A stretch of 64,000 nucleotides of DNA from positions 558,001 through 622,000 of the forward strand of contig NC_015474.1 in NCBI RefSeq assembly GCF_000211475.1, written 5' to 3'. The notes below the pieces were generated by a model. That model had not been told where the DNA came from. It saw only the letters and a program-made list of their open reading frames with translations, and did not search any database. Origin of the DNA: Pyrococcus sp. NA2 (GTDB lineage: Archaea; Methanobacteriota_B; Thermococci; Thermococcales; Thermococcaceae). The position numbers and the translations under genes are program-made. This document shows, one piece after another, positions 1 through 13,108 of this stretch (position 1 is its first letter; every line of letters starts with the position of its first letter).

Positions 1-1619
1 GGAGTTACATAATACTTGATCCAGCCATAGACGATTTAGGGATGTCAAGGGCCTATGAAGTTCTTAAAGATATTTCGACGTCAAAACATGAGATTTACGA
101 ATTCTTGAACGAGATTTACGAGGGTAACACGAAGGTTGATTCGAGGGTGAGCATCTGGAGGAGGGAGGACATCGAGGAGTTCCTTGACCATCTACCCCAT
201 CTAAATGAGGAGCAAAGGAATTTCGTACTTGACGTTGAGCATAAGCTCGTGACCCTTCAAGGGCCCCCAGGGACTGGAAAAACGGCTGGAGCGATAGCCC
301 CTGCAATTCTAGCTAGGGCCTACTCAATGCTTAAACACGGAAAGAGTGGCCTCTTCATAGTTACGGCCCTCTCTCATAGAGCGGTTAATGAGGCCCTAAT
401 AAAGACAGCTCAGCTTTTGGAGAAGCTAAAAGAAGAGGTAAAAGAATTAAATGATGTTAAGCTTATAAGAGGGGTTGCAGGAGAAGAGGCCATAGAACCC
501 ATGAAGAGAGAACTTGAAGGAATAAATGTAGAGATAAGGAGTAAGCTAAAGGTCTCAAATTCACCTCTGATGCCCACAGTGACAATTCTATTCGCAACGC
601 CCCAGACGGTATTCAAACTCGTTGATAGTAAGGCGAAGCTGATAATCATCGATGAAGCGAGCATGATTGACTTGCCCATGTTCTTACTCGCCACTAGGAA
701 TTCAGGAGGCCAAGTTCTCCTCGTTGGAGATCACAGGCAGATGCAACCGATTCAAGTCCATGAATGGGAACTTGAAGATAGGAAGACGATAGAGGAGCAT
801 CTACCCTTCCTCTCAGCTCTTAACTTCATAAGATTCCTCAGAGGAGAGCTCGATGAAAGAGAGTTGAAGAGGTTCAAGAGGATACTTGGAAGAGATCCGC
901 CCAAATGGGATAAGGATAAAAATGATATTCTACCAATGCACAGACTTAGGGAAACATTTAGACTGCCTCAAGCCTTGGCAGAGCTACACTCAGAGCTGTT
1001 CTACTCATTCGATGGGATAAAGTTGAGAAGCAGAAAGAAGCCTGACGAAAGGATAATGAGAGCTTTAATGAATGCTGGAAAAAACGATTTCTTAAAGTTC
1101 ATTCTAAACCCAGATTATCCAGTAGTTTTGGTGACCCACAGTGAAAGTAGTTCAAGCAAGGTAAACGAGCTCGAAGCTGAAATAGTAAAAGAAATAGTGG
1201 AAGCCTTAGGAGGAGTAGATATTGGAGTTGTCGTTCCATATAGAGCGCAAAAGAGGCTCATAAGGAGCTTAGTTGACGTTCAAGTTGACACCGTAGAGAG
1301 GTTCCAAGGAGGAGAAAAGGATGTTATAATAGTCTCGATGACATCCAGTGATCCTTCTTACCTATCGAAGGTCATGGACTTTCTCTACGACCCAAACAGG
1401 TTGAACGTCGCAGGAAGTAGGGCAAAGGAGAAGTTAATCTTGATAGCTTCAAAGAATCTGTTCACACTCTCAGCTAGGGACTTGGATACCTTTGAGATCT
1501 TAAGGCCCTGGAAGAAGTTCTATATAAAGATGAAGAGCAAGGGGGAATCCAAAGAATTCAAAAAGAATGGATATAACATATCTGCATTTAGGTGGGCCAT
1601 GAATCATAGAAAGGCTTAA
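1..1619 (+). CDS. DNA2/NAM7-type superfamily 1 helicase, 5' end missing
   Basis: ATP-dependent helicase of the UPF1/DNA2/NAM7 group (superfamily 1B), probably acting on DNA or RNA in the cytoplasm. Counting from the ATG at 42, the Walker A motif GPPGTGKT lies at about residues 74-81 and the Walker B-type motif IIDEAS at about 202-207. Motif III (GDHRQMQP), a VVPYRAQ motif and the C-terminal VERFQGGEKDVIIVS plus GSRAKEKL motifs follow, so the whole helicase core is present. The reading frame stays open leftward to base 3 without a stop, and the upstream codons read as protein, so the ATG at 42 is probably internal and the true start lies outside the window. The gene ends 36 bases before rfcS and points the same way. 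The exact substrate cannot be told from the sequence. Confidence 0.85.
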   Translation, partial: SYIILDPAIDDLGMSRAYEVLKDISTSKHEIYEFLNEIYEGNTKVDSRVSIWRREDIEEFLDHLPHLNEEQRNFVLDVEHKLVTLQGPPGTGKTAGAIAPAILARAYSMLKHGKSGLFIVTALSHRAVNEALIKTAQLLEKLKEEVKELNDVKLIRGVAGEEAIEPMKRELEGINVEIRSKLKVSNSPLMPTVTILFATPQTVFKLVDSKAKLIIIDEASMIDLPMFLLATRNSGGQVLLVGDHRQMQPIQVHEWELEDRKTIEEHLPFLSALNFIRFLRGELDERELKRFKRILGRDPPKWDKDKNDILPMHRLRETFRLPQALAELHSELFYSFDGIKLRSRKKPDERIMRALMNAGKNDFLKFILNPDYPVVLVTHSESSSSKVNELEAEIVKEIVEALGGVDIGVVVPYRAQKRLIRSLVDVQVDTVERFQGGEKDVIIVSMTSSDPSYLSKVMDFLYDPNRLNVAGSRAKEKLILIASKNLFTLSARDLDTFEILRPWKKFYIKMKSKGESKEFKKNGYNISAFRWAMNHRKA

Positions 1620-1655
1620 TACCTATCATGGGGCCTCTAATTTTAGGTGCGTGAT

Positions 1656-4600
1656 ATGGAGGAAGTGAGGGAGGTTAAGGTTCTTGAAAAGCCCTGGGTT
1701 GAAAAGTATAGGCCCCAGAGATTAGATGAGATAGTCGGTCAAGAGCACATAGTCAAACGTCTTAAACACTACGTCAAGACCGGCTCGATGCCCCACCTAC
1801 TCTTTGCTGGACCTCCTGGCGTTGGGAAAACGACCGCTGCTCTGGCCCTCGCAAGAGAATTATTCGGCGAGAACTGGCGTCACAACTTTTTAGAGTTGAA
1901 CGCTTCCGTTTCTAAGAACACTCCGATACTGGTGAGAATCAACGAGAGAATCGTCAGAACCACCTTTGCCGAGCTGGACAGACTTTACTTCGACGAAAGT
2001 GACGGCGATGTCGCCTACAAAGATGCCCCAAATCTTGAAGTTCTCACGGTTGATGAAAACTACCGTGTGAGATGGGCAAGGGTAAGCAAGATAATCCGCC
2101 ACCGCGTTCCGGTTATACTCCGTGTCCACCTTGAGGGCGGTGGAAAGCTCGAATTGACTGGCAACCACTCGGTTATAGTGCTGACGGAGAACGGACTTGA
2201 AACGGTGAAGGCTAGTGAGCTGAGCGAGGGATCAGTCCTCCTAAGCTTCACGGCGAACCTTGAGGGCCTTCTCGACGTCTTAGACATTGATACCTACAGG
2301 ATTAGAGAGAGCGCCTCTGAGGCGCTTCCAGTTAGTGAGGAGCCTTCTCACATGCTCGCCCATATCATCAACACAATTGGAAGCCACGAGGAGAAGTTCG
2401 CCGAGAGATTGAGCATCAACCTTTACGGGAACTATACATACTCAAGCTTCGACCAGATTAGATTCCCCAACACCCAGCTGGCTATATCCTTTGAGGAGAA
2501 CTCCTACGATAGGACAAGAATTCCAAGCTTTGTGTTTGAACTCCCTGTTCATGAAAGGATAGCCTTTCTCAGAGGACTTGCCGATGAATTGGAAGGTGTT
2601 ATTAGGATTCCCTCGATGTCAAAGGATTTGCTCATAGATACAGTCTGGCTGGCGAGAATTTCTGGAATAGAGGGGAACCTCTTCGAGAGGGAAGCGAGGC
2701 TCATCTGGAAGGATAGAATGAAGTGGAGCAGGGCAGATCTCCTTCCAGCCGAGCCAATAGTTAAGATGCTCAAGACAATAGAGCATGCCATAGGGGGGAA
2801 CCAGCTCTACAAGGGTAAGAAGTTCATTAGAAAGGAAACCCTGAAAAGGGTTATTCAGATGATTGATGAGACAAGGCTCGACTCAAAGGGCAGAAAAATC
2901 CTGGAAACGCTTAGAAAGCTCGCAAACTCTGATCTCCACGCATTAGTGGTTAAGAAGGTCGAGCTCGTCGAATATAACGACTTCGTCTACGATGTCAGCG
3001 TTCCTGGTAATGAAATGTTCTTCGCAGGAGAAATTCCAGTTCTCCTTCACAACTCCGATGAGCGTGGAATAAACGTGATTAGAGAGAAGGTAAAGGAGTT
3101 CGCGAGGACAAAACCGATAGGAGGAGCTAGCTTTAAGATAATCTTCCTTGACGAGGCAGATGCTTTAACGCAGGATGCTCAACAGGCGTTAAGAAGAACA
3201 ATGGAGATGTTCTCCAGTAACGTTAGGTTCATCCTCAGCTGTGTTACTGGAGATACAAGGATATACACACCAGATGAGAGGGAGATAAGGATAAGAGACT
3301 TCATAGAGTATTTTGAGAACGGGCTCATCAATGAAGTCAGAAACAGGATTGGCAGGGACAAGGTTATCGCCACAGTTGCCTTCAACTCTAGAACCGTTGG
3401 CCATCCAGTTTACAGGCTTACACTCGAGAGTGGAAGGATCATAGAGGCAACTGGAGATCACATGTTCCTAACCCCAGAGGGGTGGAAACAGACCTATGAT
3501 ATTAAAGAAGGCTCTGAAGTTCTCGTTAAACCAACTCTAGAGGGAACACCCTACGAGCATGATCCAAGGCCAATAATCGACGTTAAGGAGTTGTATGATT
3601 TCCTTGATGTCGTTGAGAGAGAACATGGACTGAAACCACTTGGCGAGGCGAAAACCTTCAGAAAGCTTCTAACGAGGGATAAAGAGAGGATACTCAAGAG
3701 AGCACTTGAACTTAGAGCTGAGATGGAGAAGGGTCTTACCAGAAAAGAGGCCGAGATACTTGCACTTATCGGAGAAGAATGGACAACAAAGGAGGAAATT
3801 CAAGAGAAGGCCAAGATATCAATTGTAAGACTTAATCAGATTCTCATGAACCTTGTAAGTAAGGGATACGTTGAGAAAAAAGGAAGGGGAAGAAAACAAC
3901 TCATCAGAAAACTTCGCGAAGGAAAGGCCGTTAAAAAGATCACGGACATTAGACGTGTCCTTGAAGAGGAATTCAACATGAAGATAACTTACATGACCGC
4001 AAAGAAACTTCTATCCGGAGAGATAGATGGACTTGCATACAGGATCATTAAAGAGGTTAAGGAGAAGTGGCTACTCAGATATGACGACGAAAAGGCTGGA
4101 ATACTTGCCAGGGTTATAGGATTCATCCTTGGTAGTGGACGCATAAGCAAGAGGGACATAAGAATTAAGTCAAGGAAGGAAAACATTGAGATGCTCAAAG
4201 AGGACTTGAGGAGGCTAGGTCTGGAGCCGATAGAGACCACAGAGAATACAATCCACATCAACAACATTGCCTTCCACAGCTTACTCCGCTTCTGGGGTGT
4301 TGATAGGGATGTAGTTCCAGAATGGATAAGGAGAGGTAATCTGTTCGTTAAGAGAGAATTCCTACGCGGTCTCTTTGGAGCTAAGGGAAGTGGGCCAATT
4401 GAAGAGGGGCATACCATTGGCGATATAAAGCTTGAGATGAGTGCAAGTAGGGAGAGCTTCAGGAGGATAAGAGGACTAATCAACGACGTTGAAGAGATGT
4501 TAAGAGAATTTGGGATCGAGTCAGATGTCATGATCACCTCCGTTGCAAATAGGTTCATCATCCGCCTTATAATAACACCAACCTATGTAAACTACCTCAG

Positions 4601-5459
4601 ATTCCTAACAAGGATTGGTTATGCATACGCCAGAGATACCCTTGCAAGACTCGTGGCTGAATACCTTAGGATTAAGCTGTATGCAGAAACCGCCGTCGAA
4701 ATGGCAACAGCCACCGGCACTGCTAAGATGATTGAAGTAAAGAAGATCAAGAGTGCCCCCATGACGTTTAAGGAGTTCGTTAAGGAGAGGATATTCAACG
4801 GCTACATAGTTGAGAAGGTAATAAAGAAGGAAGAGCTTGGCCATCTTGACGTATACGATATCACCTGTGCAACAGACCACAGCTTCATTTCAAACGGATT
4901 GATAAGCCACAATTGTAACTATTCCTCAAAGATAATAGAGCCCATACAGTCGAGATGTGCAATCTTCAGATTTAGACCATTGAACGATGAGGACATAGCG
5001 AAGAGACTCAAGTTCATAGCCGAGCAGGAGGGCCTTGAGCTAACTGAGGAAGGACTACAAGCAATCCTGTACATCGCAGAGGGAGATATGAGAAGGGCAA
5101 TAAACATACTCCAGGCTGCTGCAGCCTTGGATAGGAAGATAACAGACGAGAATGTCTTCATGGTCGCCAGTAGGGCCAGACCAGAAGATATAAGGGAGAT
5201 GATGCTTCTAGCACTTAAAGGAAACTTCCTCAAGGCCAGGGAGAAGCTTAGAGAGATACTGCTCAAGCAGGGGTTGAGTGGAGAGGATGTCCTAGTCCAG
5301 ATGCACAGGGAAGTATTCAACTTACCAATTGAGGAGCCCAAGAAAGTTTACCTTGCAGATAAGATAGGGGAATACAACTTCAGACTCGTTGAAGGTGCAA
5401 ACGAGCTTATTCAGCTTGAAGCTCTCTTAGCTCAGTTCACCCTAATCGGGAAGAAGTGA
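1656..5459 (+). CDS. rfcS: Replication factor C small subunit with two inteins
   Basis: AAA+ clamp-loader small subunit. With RfcL it opens the PCNA ring and places it on primed DNA. The primary product is 1267 residues from the ATG at 1656; removing two inteins leaves about 326 residues, the normal archaeal RfcS length. Extein motifs are Walker A ([10 protein letters not shown], residues 51-60), Walker B (IFLDEAD), the SRC motif (IQSRC) and the arginine-rich sensor region. The start at 1656 was chosen because AGGTG lies six bases upstream; a GTG at 1647 is also in frame. Intein 1 sits between LNA and SDERG, intein 2 between FILS and CNYSS, so both disrupt the ATPase core and must splice out for function. 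rfcL follows six bases later, so the two are co-transcribed. Confidence 0.97.
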   Translation: MEEVREVKVLEKPWVEKYRPQRLDEIVGQEHIVKRLKHYVKTGSMPHLLFAGPPGVGKTTAALALARELFGENWRHNFLELNASVSKNTPILVRINERIVRTTFAELDRLYFDESDGDVAYKDAPNLEVLTVDENYRVRWARVSKIIRHRVPVILRVHLEGGGKLELTGNHSVIVLTENGLETVKASELSEGSVLLSFTANLEGLLDVLDIDTYRIRESASEALPVSEEPSHMLAHIINTIGSHEEKFAERLSINLYGNYTYSSFDQIRFPNTQLAISFEENSYDRTRIPSFVFELPVHERIAFLRGLADELEGVIRIPSMSKDLLIDTVWLARISGIEGNLFEREARLIWKDRMKWSRADLLPAEPIVKMLKTIEHAIGGNQLYKGKKFIRKETLKRVIQMIDETRLDSKGRKILETLRKLANSDLHALVVKKVELVEYNDFVYDVSVPGNEMFFAGEIPVLLHNSDERGINVIREKVKEFARTKPIGGASFKIIFLDEADALTQDAQQALRRTMEMFSSNVRFILSCVTGDTRIYTPDEREIRIRDFIEYFENGLINEVRNRIGRDKVIATVAFNSRTVGHPVYRLTLESGRIIEATGDHMFLTPEGWKQTYDIKEGSEVLVKPTLEGTPYEHDPRPIIDVKELYDFLDVVEREHGLKPLGEAKTFRKLLTRDKERILKRALELRAEMEKGLTRKEAEILALIGEEWTTKEEIQEKAKISIVRLNQILMNLVSKGYVEKKGRGRKQLIRKLREGKAVKKITDIRRVLEEEFNMKITYMTAKKLLSGEIDGLAYRIIKEVKEKWLLRYDDEKAGILARVIGFILGSGRISKRDIRIKSRKENIEMLKEDLRRLGLEPIETTENTIHINNIAFHSLLRFWGVDRDVVPEWIRRGNLFVKREFLRGLFGAKGSGPIEEGHTIGDIKLEMSASRESFRRIRGLINDVEEMLREFGIESDVMITSVANRFIIRLIITPTYVNYLRFLTRIGYAYARDTLARLVAEYLRIKLYAETAVEMATATGTAKMIEVKKIKSAPMTFKEFVKERIFNGYIVEKVIKKEELGHLDVYDITCATDHSFISNGLISHNCNYSSKIIEPIQSRCAIFRFRPLNDEDIAKRLKFIAEQEGLELTEEGLQAILYIAEGDMRRAINILQAAAALDRKITDENVFMVASRARPEDIREMMLLALKGNFLKAREKLREILLKQGLSGEDVLVQMHREVFNLPIEEPKKVYLADKIGEYNFRLVEGANELIQLEALLAQFTLIGKK
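1905..3053 (+). other. Intein 1 of RfcS (383 residues), degenerate endonuclease
   Basis: Protein-splicing element inserted in rfcS after LNA. It begins with Ser ([10 protein letters not shown]), has a block B with TGNHSV, and ends with VLLHN followed by Ser, which is the canonical splice chemistry with Ser at both junctions. The middle has one recognisable LAGLIDADG-like stretch ([11 protein letters not shown]), disrupted around the usual acidic position. The first expected motif is barely recognisable (LAHIINTIG). The coding DNA looks GC-richer than the exteins and uses many CGN arginine codons where neighbouring genes use AGA/AGG, suggesting recent arrival from another lineage. Splicing is predicted intact; homing is doubtful. 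Confidence 0.92.
3240..4913 (+). other. Intein 2 of RfcS (558 residues) with winged-helix insert and decayed LAGLIDADG endonuclease
   Basis: Protein-splicing element inserted in rfcS after FILS. It begins with Cys (CVTGDTRIY), has block B (ATGDHMF), and ends GLISHN followed by Cys. This is the site where the RFC inteins of P. furiosus and P. horikoshii also sit (from memory). After block B there is a segment reading like a winged helix ([13 protein letters not shown]..., [15 protein letters not shown]). Two LAGLIDADG motifs follow: [10 protein letters not shown] and [12 protein letters not shown]. In active enzymes each motif carries an acidic residue near its end; here these positions read Ser and Lys. 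I infer a splicing-competent but endonuclease-dead intein. Confidence 0.95.
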
Positions 5460-5465
5460 TGATTC

Positions 5466-6905
5466 ATGACGGAGATTCCCTGGATAGAGAAGTATAGACC
5501 CAAGAGGCTCAGCGAGATAGTGAACCAGGAAGATGCAATTGAAAAGGTTAGGGCTTGGATAGAGGCATGGTTACATGGGAATCCCCCAAAGAAGAAAGCA
5601 CTACTACTAGCTGGGCCCCCAGGGAGCGGAAAGACGACAACCGTCTATGCCTTGGCAAATGAATACAACTTTGAAGTCATAGAGCTGAATGCGAGTGATG
5701 AGAGAACGTACAACAAGATAGCTAGATACGTCCAAGCAGCTTACACGATGGACATCCTGGGAAAGAGAAGGAAGATAATATTCTTGGATGAGGCCGATAA
5801 CATAGAGCCAAGTGGAGCAGCTGAAATAGCTAAGCTAATTGACAAAGCCAGGAACCCAATAATAATGGCCGCAAATCACTATTGGGAGGTTCCCAAGGAG
5901 ATAAGGGATAGAGCCGAGCTTGTTGAATACAAGAGGTTAACCCAAAGAGATGTGATGTCGGCCCTCATAAGGATACTCAGGAGGGAAGGGATAACAGTTC
6001 CCAAGGAGATACTCACGGAGATAGCAAAGAGGGCAAGTGGTGACCTTAGGGCTGCAATAAATGATCTTCAAACCGTTGTGGCAGGAGGTTACGAGGATGC
6101 AAAATATGTCCTTGCATATAGGGATATAGAGAAGACCGTCTTCCAGTCTCTCGGAATGGTATTTTCAAGCGATAATGCAAAGAGGGCCAAACTAGCTCTG
6201 ATGAACCTTGACATGTCTCCAGACGAGTTCCTGCTTTGGGTTGATGAGAACATACCCCACATGTACCTCAAGCCAGAAGAAATGGCCAAAGCTTACGATG
6301 CCATAAGCAGAGCAGATATCTACCTCGGAAGGGCTCAGAGGACAGGAAACTACTCCCTTTGGAGGTACGCAATAGATATGATGACTGCTGGAGTTGCGGT
6401 TGCAGGAACGAAGAAGAGGGGCTTTGCAAAGTTCTATCCACCAAACACGCTGAAAATGCTCGCTGAGAGTAAGGAGGAGAGGTCAATAAGAGATTCGATT
6501 ATCAAGAAGATAATGAAAGAGATGCACATGAGTAAACTCGAGGCGATAGAAACAATGAAGATCATGAAGACGATATTTGAGAAGAACCTTGACCTAGCTG
6601 CTCATTTCACTGTTTTCCTTGGATTAAGTGAGAAGGAAGTTGAATTCCTGGCTGGAAAGGAGAATGCTGCGACGATATGGGGCAAGACACTATCAATAAG
6701 AAGGAAATTAAAGGAGATCAGGGGCAAGGAGGAAGAGAAAGTAGAGATTCCTGAAGAGGAAGTTGTTGAGGAAGAGGTTGAGAAAGAGGAGGAAATAGAA
6801 GAGGAAGAGGAGAAAGAAGAAAAGGAGGAAAAGAAGAAGGTTGAGAAGCCCAAAGAGAAGAAAGGAAAACAGGTAACATTGTTCGACTTCATCAAGAAGA
6901 AATGA
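5466..6905 (+). CDS. rfcL: Replication factor C large subunit
   Basis: Large AAA+ subunit of the clamp loader, partner of RfcS. It is 479 residues, normal for Pyrococcus. Walker A is GPPGSGKTT near residue 50 and Walker B is IFLDEAD near residue 105, followed by the RAINDLQ sensor segment. The last fifth is a highly charged Glu/Lys tail. It ends in a PCNA-interacting peptide, [11 protein letters not shown], matching the Q-x-x-h-x-x-F-F/F-x-F PIP-box idea. The start ATG lies six bases after the rfcS stop. No intein is present. The gene meets moaA tail to tail with one base between stops. Confidence 0.97.
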   Translation: MTEIPWIEKYRPKRLSEIVNQEDAIEKVRAWIEAWLHGNPPKKKALLLAGPPGSGKTTTVYALANEYNFEVIELNASDERTYNKIARYVQAAYTMDILGKRRKIIFLDEADNIEPSGAAEIAKLIDKARNPIIMAANHYWEVPKEIRDRAELVEYKRLTQRDVMSALIRILRREGITVPKEILTEIAKRASGDLRAAINDLQTVVAGGYEDAKYVLAYRDIEKTVFQSLGMVFSSDNAKRAKLALMNLDMSPDEFLLWVDENIPHMYLKPEEMAKAYDAISRADIYLGRAQRTGNYSLWRYAIDMMTAGVAVAGTKKRGFAKFYPPNTLKMLAESKEERSIRDSIIKKIMKEMHMSKLEAIETMKIMKTIFEKNLDLAAHFTVFLGLSEKEVEFLAGKENAATIWGKTLSIRRKLKEIRGKEEEKVEIPEEEVVEEEVEKEEEIEEEEEKEEKEEKKKVEKPKEKKGKQVTLFDFIKKK

Positions 6906-6906
6906 T

Positions 6907-7827
6907 TCATATCCAATAGGGCCTCCTCATGAGCACTGCCCTCTTGAATATCTCAACAAGCTCCCAGTCACTTGCTCCCCTCCTCATTGGCCCTAGAATA
7001 TCTATTAAGTCATCTTTCCTCAGCAGGCATGTCTTCAGGAAGCCATCGGCGGTAAGTCTTAGCCTTGTGCAGTTCATGCAGAAAACTGAGTTGTGCATTG
7101 ATCTAACGACTTCAACCTCAACTATCTTTCCATCAACTGGGAGGAAATACTTTCTCCTCCTATGCATTCTTCTTTCCTTAATTTCAACGGCAAGTTTCTC
7201 AAACTCCTCTTCAAGTGGTTTAAGTGGATAGAAGAAGTCCCTGAAGAACTGAGAATTCTCCATCTCCCTGGGAACTTCTATCTCTATGAGCTGGAGTATC
7301 GCCCCAACTTCACCTGCAAACCTTATCATGTCCCATATTTCATCGTCGTTTATCCCCCTCATCACAACCATGTTCAGCTTCACAGGATAGAACAGCTTTG
7401 TGGCTTTTCTAATCCCCTTTAAGACTTGATCAAGAACGTCAAATCCAGTTATCATCTTGTACTTCTTTCTATCTAAAGTGTCAAGGCTTATGTTCACCCT
7501 ATCGAGTCCAGCTTCCTTGAGCTTCTCGGCCAAGGAATAAAGGGTCGTGCCGTTCGTAGTTAGCGATAGATCTACAACATAAGGTCTTATCTTTCTAACT
7601 ATCTCAATTATGTCCTTCCTTATCGTTGGTTCTCCTCCCGTGAGCTTAACTTTCCTGATTCCCAGTCTAGAAGCAATTTTAACAATCCTCTCAATTTCAT
7701 CAGCGGTCATTTCCCTTTCTCCTTCCCCTTGACCCTCTCTGTGACAGTAAAAGCAACTTAAATTACATTCCTTTGTTAGAGATATTCTGAGGTTGGTCAC
7801 GGGTCTTCCGAAACGATCTATCAGCAT
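6907..7827 (-). CDS. moaA: GTP 3',8-cyclase MoaA, molybdopterin/tungstopterin biosynthesis
   Basis: Radical-SAM enzyme for the first step of pterin cofactor synthesis, rearranging GTP to the precursor of cyclic pyranopterin monophosphate. The N-terminal cluster motif is CNLSCFYC (C-x3-C-x2-C) and the C-terminal cluster motif CMNC...C (C-x2-C-x13-C) is also complete. GGEPTIR is the SAM-binding GGEP motif. Length is 306 residues, typical for archaeal MoaA. The bacterial C-terminal double glycine is absent; the protein ends in RRPYWI. A TATA-like stretch lies about 20-30 bases upstream of the ATG, suggesting a short or absent leader. In Pyrococcus the cofactor is mainly needed for tungsten oxidoreductases, which fits the Wtp tungstate transporter further along the window. 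Confidence 0.95.
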   Translation of the reverse strand: MLIDRFGRPVTNLRISLTKECNLSCFYCHREGQGEGEREMTADEIERIVKIASRLGIRKVKLTGGEPTIRKDIIEIVRKIRPYVVDLSLTTNGTTLYSLAEKLKEAGLDRVNISLDTLDRKKYKMITGFDVLDQVLKGIRKATKLFYPVKLNMVVMRGINDDEIWDMIRFAGEVGAILQLIEIEVPREMENSQFFRDFFYPLKPLEEEFEKLAVEIKERRMHRRRKYFLPVDGKIVEVEVVRSMHNSVFCMNCTRLRLTADGFLKTCLLRKDDLIDILGPMRRGASDWELVEIFKRAVLMRRPYWI

Positions 7828-7878
7828 GGAGTATCATAGAAAGTGTAAAAATATAAACGATTCCGTAAACACATCTGT

Positions 7879-9634
<1,756 letters not shown>

Positions 9635-9691
9635 GTCCCCTCACGTTATTGATTTAACCTTCAACTCCAATTAATACTTTGGGGTTGAGAG

Positions 9692-10384
9692 TTGATCGAC
9701 AAGCTGAAGAAGGTTAGAGATCTCCACAGAAAATTCGAGAGCTTAATCCCTGAAATATCAAACTATTCTAAGGAGTCAATTTTTAGAGCATATGAACTAA
9801 TAAACGAGGAGATTAAGGAACTTTCCGAAATATTAGATGAGGGCTTTAAAGTTGGAAGGGAGTTTGAGAGGATAATCCAAGAAACTTTCAGGTTAATGCT
9901 CCAAATGAAGGGATTAGTAGAGGAGGCATTGGCAAATATCGATGATAGGAGGAAACTTGAATTTCCAGTGAGAAAGATACTCAATTTTAATAGGAATTTC
10001 GACTTCATAGTAACGGAGAACGTTAACTCGTTGATAACCTATGCCGAATTCATGGAGATACTTGAAACCGGCAACATTCCTAGTTCTCTACTCGACAAGA
10101 TCAATGCAATTGAAAACTTTGAAGAGCGTGTTAATGTATTGATAAACTTCTTAAGGTTACTATACAATAGGCCCTCCGACGTTTTCAGGGTCGAGTTCTC
10201 ATTAAGGATGGCCAACCAACAGGGAATGAGATGGGTCGACGTCTGGTATCTCAAGAAGGAAACTGGGCTAAAGGAGGATGAAATAAGGGAGATACTGGAT
10301 GCACTAACGCTCATTGGAGTTACGGAAAAGAGGGAAAGAGGTGGTGAAAGTGTCTACAGAGTCAGAGATATCCGTGAGGATTAG
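9692..10384 (+). CDS. Unknown protein with helical N-terminus and C-terminal winged helix
   Basis: I do not recognise the family. The first 120 residues are helix-rich and charged, compatible with a coiled coil. The last 60 residues read like a winged helix: [35 protein letters not shown]. It may bind nucleic acid or mediate protein contacts. The start is a TTG with a G-rich GGGGTTGAGAG just upstream, chosen because no ATG or GTG fits better. It overlaps the FAU-1 gene by about 40 bases, indicating coupled expression with an RNA-processing protein. It is divergent from the DUF835 gene, with a 57-base shared promoter gap. Confidence 0.6.
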   Translation: MIDKLKKVRDLHRKFESLIPEISNYSKESIFRAYELINEEIKELSEILDEGFKVGREFERIIQETFRLMLQMKGLVEEALANIDDRRKLEFPVRKILNFNRNFDFIVTENVNSLITYAEFMEILETGNIPSSLLDKINAIENFEERVNVLINFLRLLYNRPSDVFRVEFSLRMANQQGMRWVDVWYLKKETGLKEDEIREILDALTLIGVTEKRERGGESVYRVRDIRED

Positions 10385-11759
10385 AGGAATTTATAGCACG
10401 GCATTGACGAAACTCCTCCTCGACAGGGGATTTAAGATAGTTCAACCAAGTGACGTTATAGCGGAAAGACTCGGACTTGAAAAATCCTATGAGGATTTCG
10501 ACGTTGATATATACGATAGGAACCACGGAATAACCGTCGTTGGAACAAAAGTTGAAGAAATAAGGAAGGTCTTCGAGGAGGAGTTCGTTGATGTCTTCTT
10601 CAGGAAGCTCCCCTACAAGCTGTATGGAGTTTATAAAGGAATTGTCGTGAAAAGGGATGATAGATTCGTTTACGTTGACATAGGGAATGCCATAGGAACA
10701 GTTCTCATTGAGGAGCTTCCAGATGCAACGGAAGGTGATGAAGTCGTTGTCCAGGTCAAAAAGCACAATGTCTTGCCACATTTGAGCGTGATGATAACAA
10801 TTCCTGGAGACTATGCAGTACTAATCCCGAAACCAATAGGAGTTCAGAGACATGTCAAGATATCAAGGAAGATTAAGGATCCCGAGGAAAGGGAAAGGCT
10901 CAGAATTCTAGGACTGAGTGTTAACCTTGGAGAGTGGGGGATATTATGGAGAACTGCCGCGGCATACAAAGAATGGAGCTTATTGAGAGACGAATTAATT
11001 CGACTCTCAAAAATAGCGGACAAGCTTAAGGAGGCAGACAAATACTCAGCGCCAGCAGAGATAATTGAAGGAAGGAGTATTTATGAGATTGAGTTTGGAG
11101 GTGGAGCAAAGAAAAAGTTAGATGAAATAAGGAACAAAGTTGTACCAACAATAGAGGGGCACCACCAATACAAATCTTACGATCCCGAGTTTATCCTTGC
11201 AGTGGAGGTGGCTGAAGGGATACTCGCTAAGATGCCCTCACAGAGAAGCAAAATTAGCGAAGGATTTGTGGAGGGAATTGTAAATTCCAAAGGGCCTAAA
11301 GTTGGATGGATATTCACACTGAACCATGTGAAGCCCGATGGTCAGGTAATAAAGATCGGCCCTGGAGAGGTAATTGAGGTTGCAACCAAGCCCCTCAGGG
11401 TAAAGATCAGGAGAAACTTGAGACCAGGAAAGTTCTATGATGGCCTTGAGGTTCCAATAGAGCCTGGGGACTATGCGATAACTGAAATCGAAGCAGGCAA
11501 ATGGTGGTTCGTTCACAGATATTACGATAAGAACGGAAACTTAAAGGGAGAGTTTTATAACATAAACACCCCCGTGGAGATATATCCAGATAAGGCCAGA
11601 TACATAGATTTGGAAGTTGACATAGTCAAATGGCCAGATGGAAAGAAGGAGATAATAGACAAGGACAAGCTAAAGGAGCATTACGAGGATGGAATAATCA
11701 GTGAAAAACTCTACAAGTCAACCCTTAGAATAGTCCAGGAGGTTTACGATAGGATTTAA
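10344..11759 (+). CDS. fau-1: FAU-1 AU-rich RNA-binding protein / RNase E/G-like ribonuclease
   Basis: Member of the archaeal FAU-1 family, described in P. furiosus as binding AU-rich RNA and resembling RNase E/G. From the likely GTG start at 10344 it is 471 residues, matching the family's usual size of about 470. An S1-like region ([21 protein letters not shown], split here for length) lies near residues 95-120. The DUF402-like C-terminal half contains [22 protein letters not shown] and ends in a helical tail. The start at 10344 has AAGAGGTG upstream; a TTG at 10314 would add 10 residues. It overlaps the upstream gene, and is tail to tail with radB, overlapping by four bases. Confidence 0.87.
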   Translation: MKVSTESEISVRIRGIYSTALTKLLLDRGFKIVQPSDVIAERLGLEKSYEDFDVDIYDRNHGITVVGTKVEEIRKVFEEEFVDVFFRKLPYKLYGVYKGIVVKRDDRFVYVDIGNAIGTVLIEELPDATEGDEVVVQVKKHNVLPHLSVMITIPGDYAVLIPKPIGVQRHVKISRKIKDPEERERLRILGLSVNLGEWGILWRTAAAYKEWSLLRDELIRLSKIADKLKEADKYSAPAEIIEGRSIYEIEFGGGAKKKLDEIRNKVVPTIEGHHQYKSYDPEFILAVEVAEGILAKMPSQRSKISEGFVEGIVNSKGPKVGWIFTLNHVKPDGQVIKIGPGEVIEVATKPLRVKIRRNLRPGKFYDGLEVPIEPGDYAITEIEAGKWWFVHRYYDKNGNLKGEFYNINTPVEIYPDKARYIDLEVDIVKWPDGKKEIIDKDKLKEHYEDGIISEKLYKSTLRIVQEVYDRI

Positions 11760-12430
11760 CTTTTTAGTTTTTCTTCAACATCTTCCAATCCCTTATCTGT
11801 TATTCTGAAATACACTATTCCCCCTTCCGGTTTAAACCTATGCCTCTCAAGAACGGCTATCCTGATTCCCACCCTGAGCCTCTCAAACCTAAGTATGTCC
11901 TTCGTCCTATAACCCAAGGTATGTTCAGCTATTGGCCTTAGGGAGTTTGAATTTGAATCAAAGTAAACCTGATTAACCACTATAACGGCAACATTCTTCC
12001 TCCTGGCAAGCCATTGAAGGACTTGGAGTTGCTTTGCCAGTTCCCCATAGTCTTTACTACCCTCCGCCCTATAGTGGGCAGTTAAGGAGTCTATAACAAC
12101 GAGGGAAAACTTATCGTTAACAATTGTCTTTAGCTTAGAGATAACCCTCCTCTGCTCATTCAGATCCATGGGTTCAAATATTATAAACTTTGAAAGGGCC
12201 TTCTCCGGATCAATTCCTCTAGCCTCGGCCATCTGAGCCAACCTTTCCGGAGAAAATCCACCTTCAGTGTCAACGTAAGCTATCTTACCCTCATTGAGTA
12301 GACCAACCTGCATTGCAAAAGTCGTCTTTCCAGTGGCAAAGGGACCATAGACTTGAAGTATCACGCCCTTGGCCACTCCACCACCCAATAACTCGTCCAG
12401 ACCCCTAACTCCAGTGGTTAACATCGTCAT
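11756..12430 (-). CDS. radB: RadB recombinase paralogue
   Basis: RecA/RadA-family ATPase lacking the N-terminal HhH domain of RadA. It binds RadA, Hjc and single-stranded DNA and is thought to assist recombination and fork restart. Length is 224 residues, typical. Walker A is GPFATGKTT (about residues 29-37), Walker B is [11 protein letters not shown], and the L2-like region contains [12 protein letters not shown]. Its ATG overlaps the stop of the upstream metallo-beta-lactamase gene, so both lie in one transcript downstream of the DNA polymerase D genes, matching the replication/repair context. Confidence 0.95.
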   Translation of the reverse strand: MTMLTTGVRGLDELLGGGVAKGVILQVYGPFATGKTTFAMQVGLLNEGKIAYVDTEGGFSPERLAQMAEARGIDPEKALSKFIIFEPMDLNEQRRVISKLKTIVNDKFSLVVIDSLTAHYRAEGSKDYGELAKQLQVLQWLARRKNVAVIVVNQVYFDSNSNSLRPIAEHTLGYRTKDILRFERLRVGIRIAVLERHRFKPEGGIVYFRITDKGLEDVEEKLKS

Positions 12431-13059
12431 ATTTCAAAGCCCTCATAGGGCTTCAAGTCTTTTACGAGAACCCAGACCCTTCTTCTCTGGAGCTCCTGCT
12501 TAAAACTCTCAACGCTTCCTCCGCCATAAGTTCCATAGTGCATCGGGACAGCTACCCTTGGTCTTATAGCATCTATTATGTCAACGGCCTCCCTCTCACT
12601 TGCCGTGGATCTACCCCCTATTGGAACTAGAAGAACGTCAACTCTGCCCCTTAGCTCTCTAAAGCTTGGACTGTAGTAAGTATCTCCTAAATGTGCAACG
12701 TTCTTATCTCCCTCTATTAGGTAACCGAGAGGATACTGGCTTGTTGGATGTTCAGTATAGAAGGCTTTGACTCTCACTTCCCCCAGTTGAAATTCCTGAC
12801 CAGCCTCAACCTCCCTAACCTTCGTAATCCCGTCACTTATCGCCATTAGGTAGACAGTCTTTGGACCTATCACTTCAGCATCGTTCAACCTAGCTATTAG
12901 AGGGGTCTTTCCGTAATGATCCATGTGCTCATGAGTTATCAGTATGTAGTCAACCCTTTCGATTCTGTCCTCATCGACATCTGGATAGGGATCTATAAGA
13001 ATGCTAACTCCCTTCGTTTGCACTAGAAAACACGCGTGACCATACCAAACTATCCTCAT
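12427..13059 (-). CDS. Metallo-beta-lactamase-fold hydrolase, UPF0173 type
   Basis: Metal-dependent hydrolase with the motif THEHMDHYG (H-x-H-x-D-H), a later HLGDTYY and a C-terminal MHYGT, covering the usual zinc ligands. Length is about 210 residues, which is UPF0173-like (YtkL); it lacks the beta-CASP domain of nucleases. Substrate is unknown. GGAGG lies seven bases before the ATG at 13059; a TTG at 13065 is an alternative. It sits between the PolD large subunit and radB, overlapping radB by four bases, a conserved Pyrococcus arrangement. Whether it has a replication-related job is not shown. Confidence 0.85.
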   Translation of the reverse strand: MRIVWYGHACFLVQTKGVSILIDPYPDVDEDRIERVDYILITHEHMDHYGKTPLIARLNDAEVIGPKTVYLMAISDGITKVREVEAGQEFQLGEVRVKAFYTEHPTSQYPLGYLIEGDKNVAHLGDTYYSPSFRELRGRVDVLLVPIGGRSTASEREAVDIIDAIRPRVAVPMHYGTYGGGSVESFKQELQRRRVWVLVKDLKPYEGFEI

Positions 13060-13108
13060 CTTCAAGCCTCCAAGGTTTTATTCTCAAGATATAACTTAAA
13101 AGTTGTGG

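Noticed and set aside
3989-4561. 190-residue open frame on the - strand inside the RfcS intein
   Set aside because: Antisense shadow of a strongly coding intein; composition is Ser/Leu-rich as expected from reverse translation of Lys/Glu/Arg-rich sequence.
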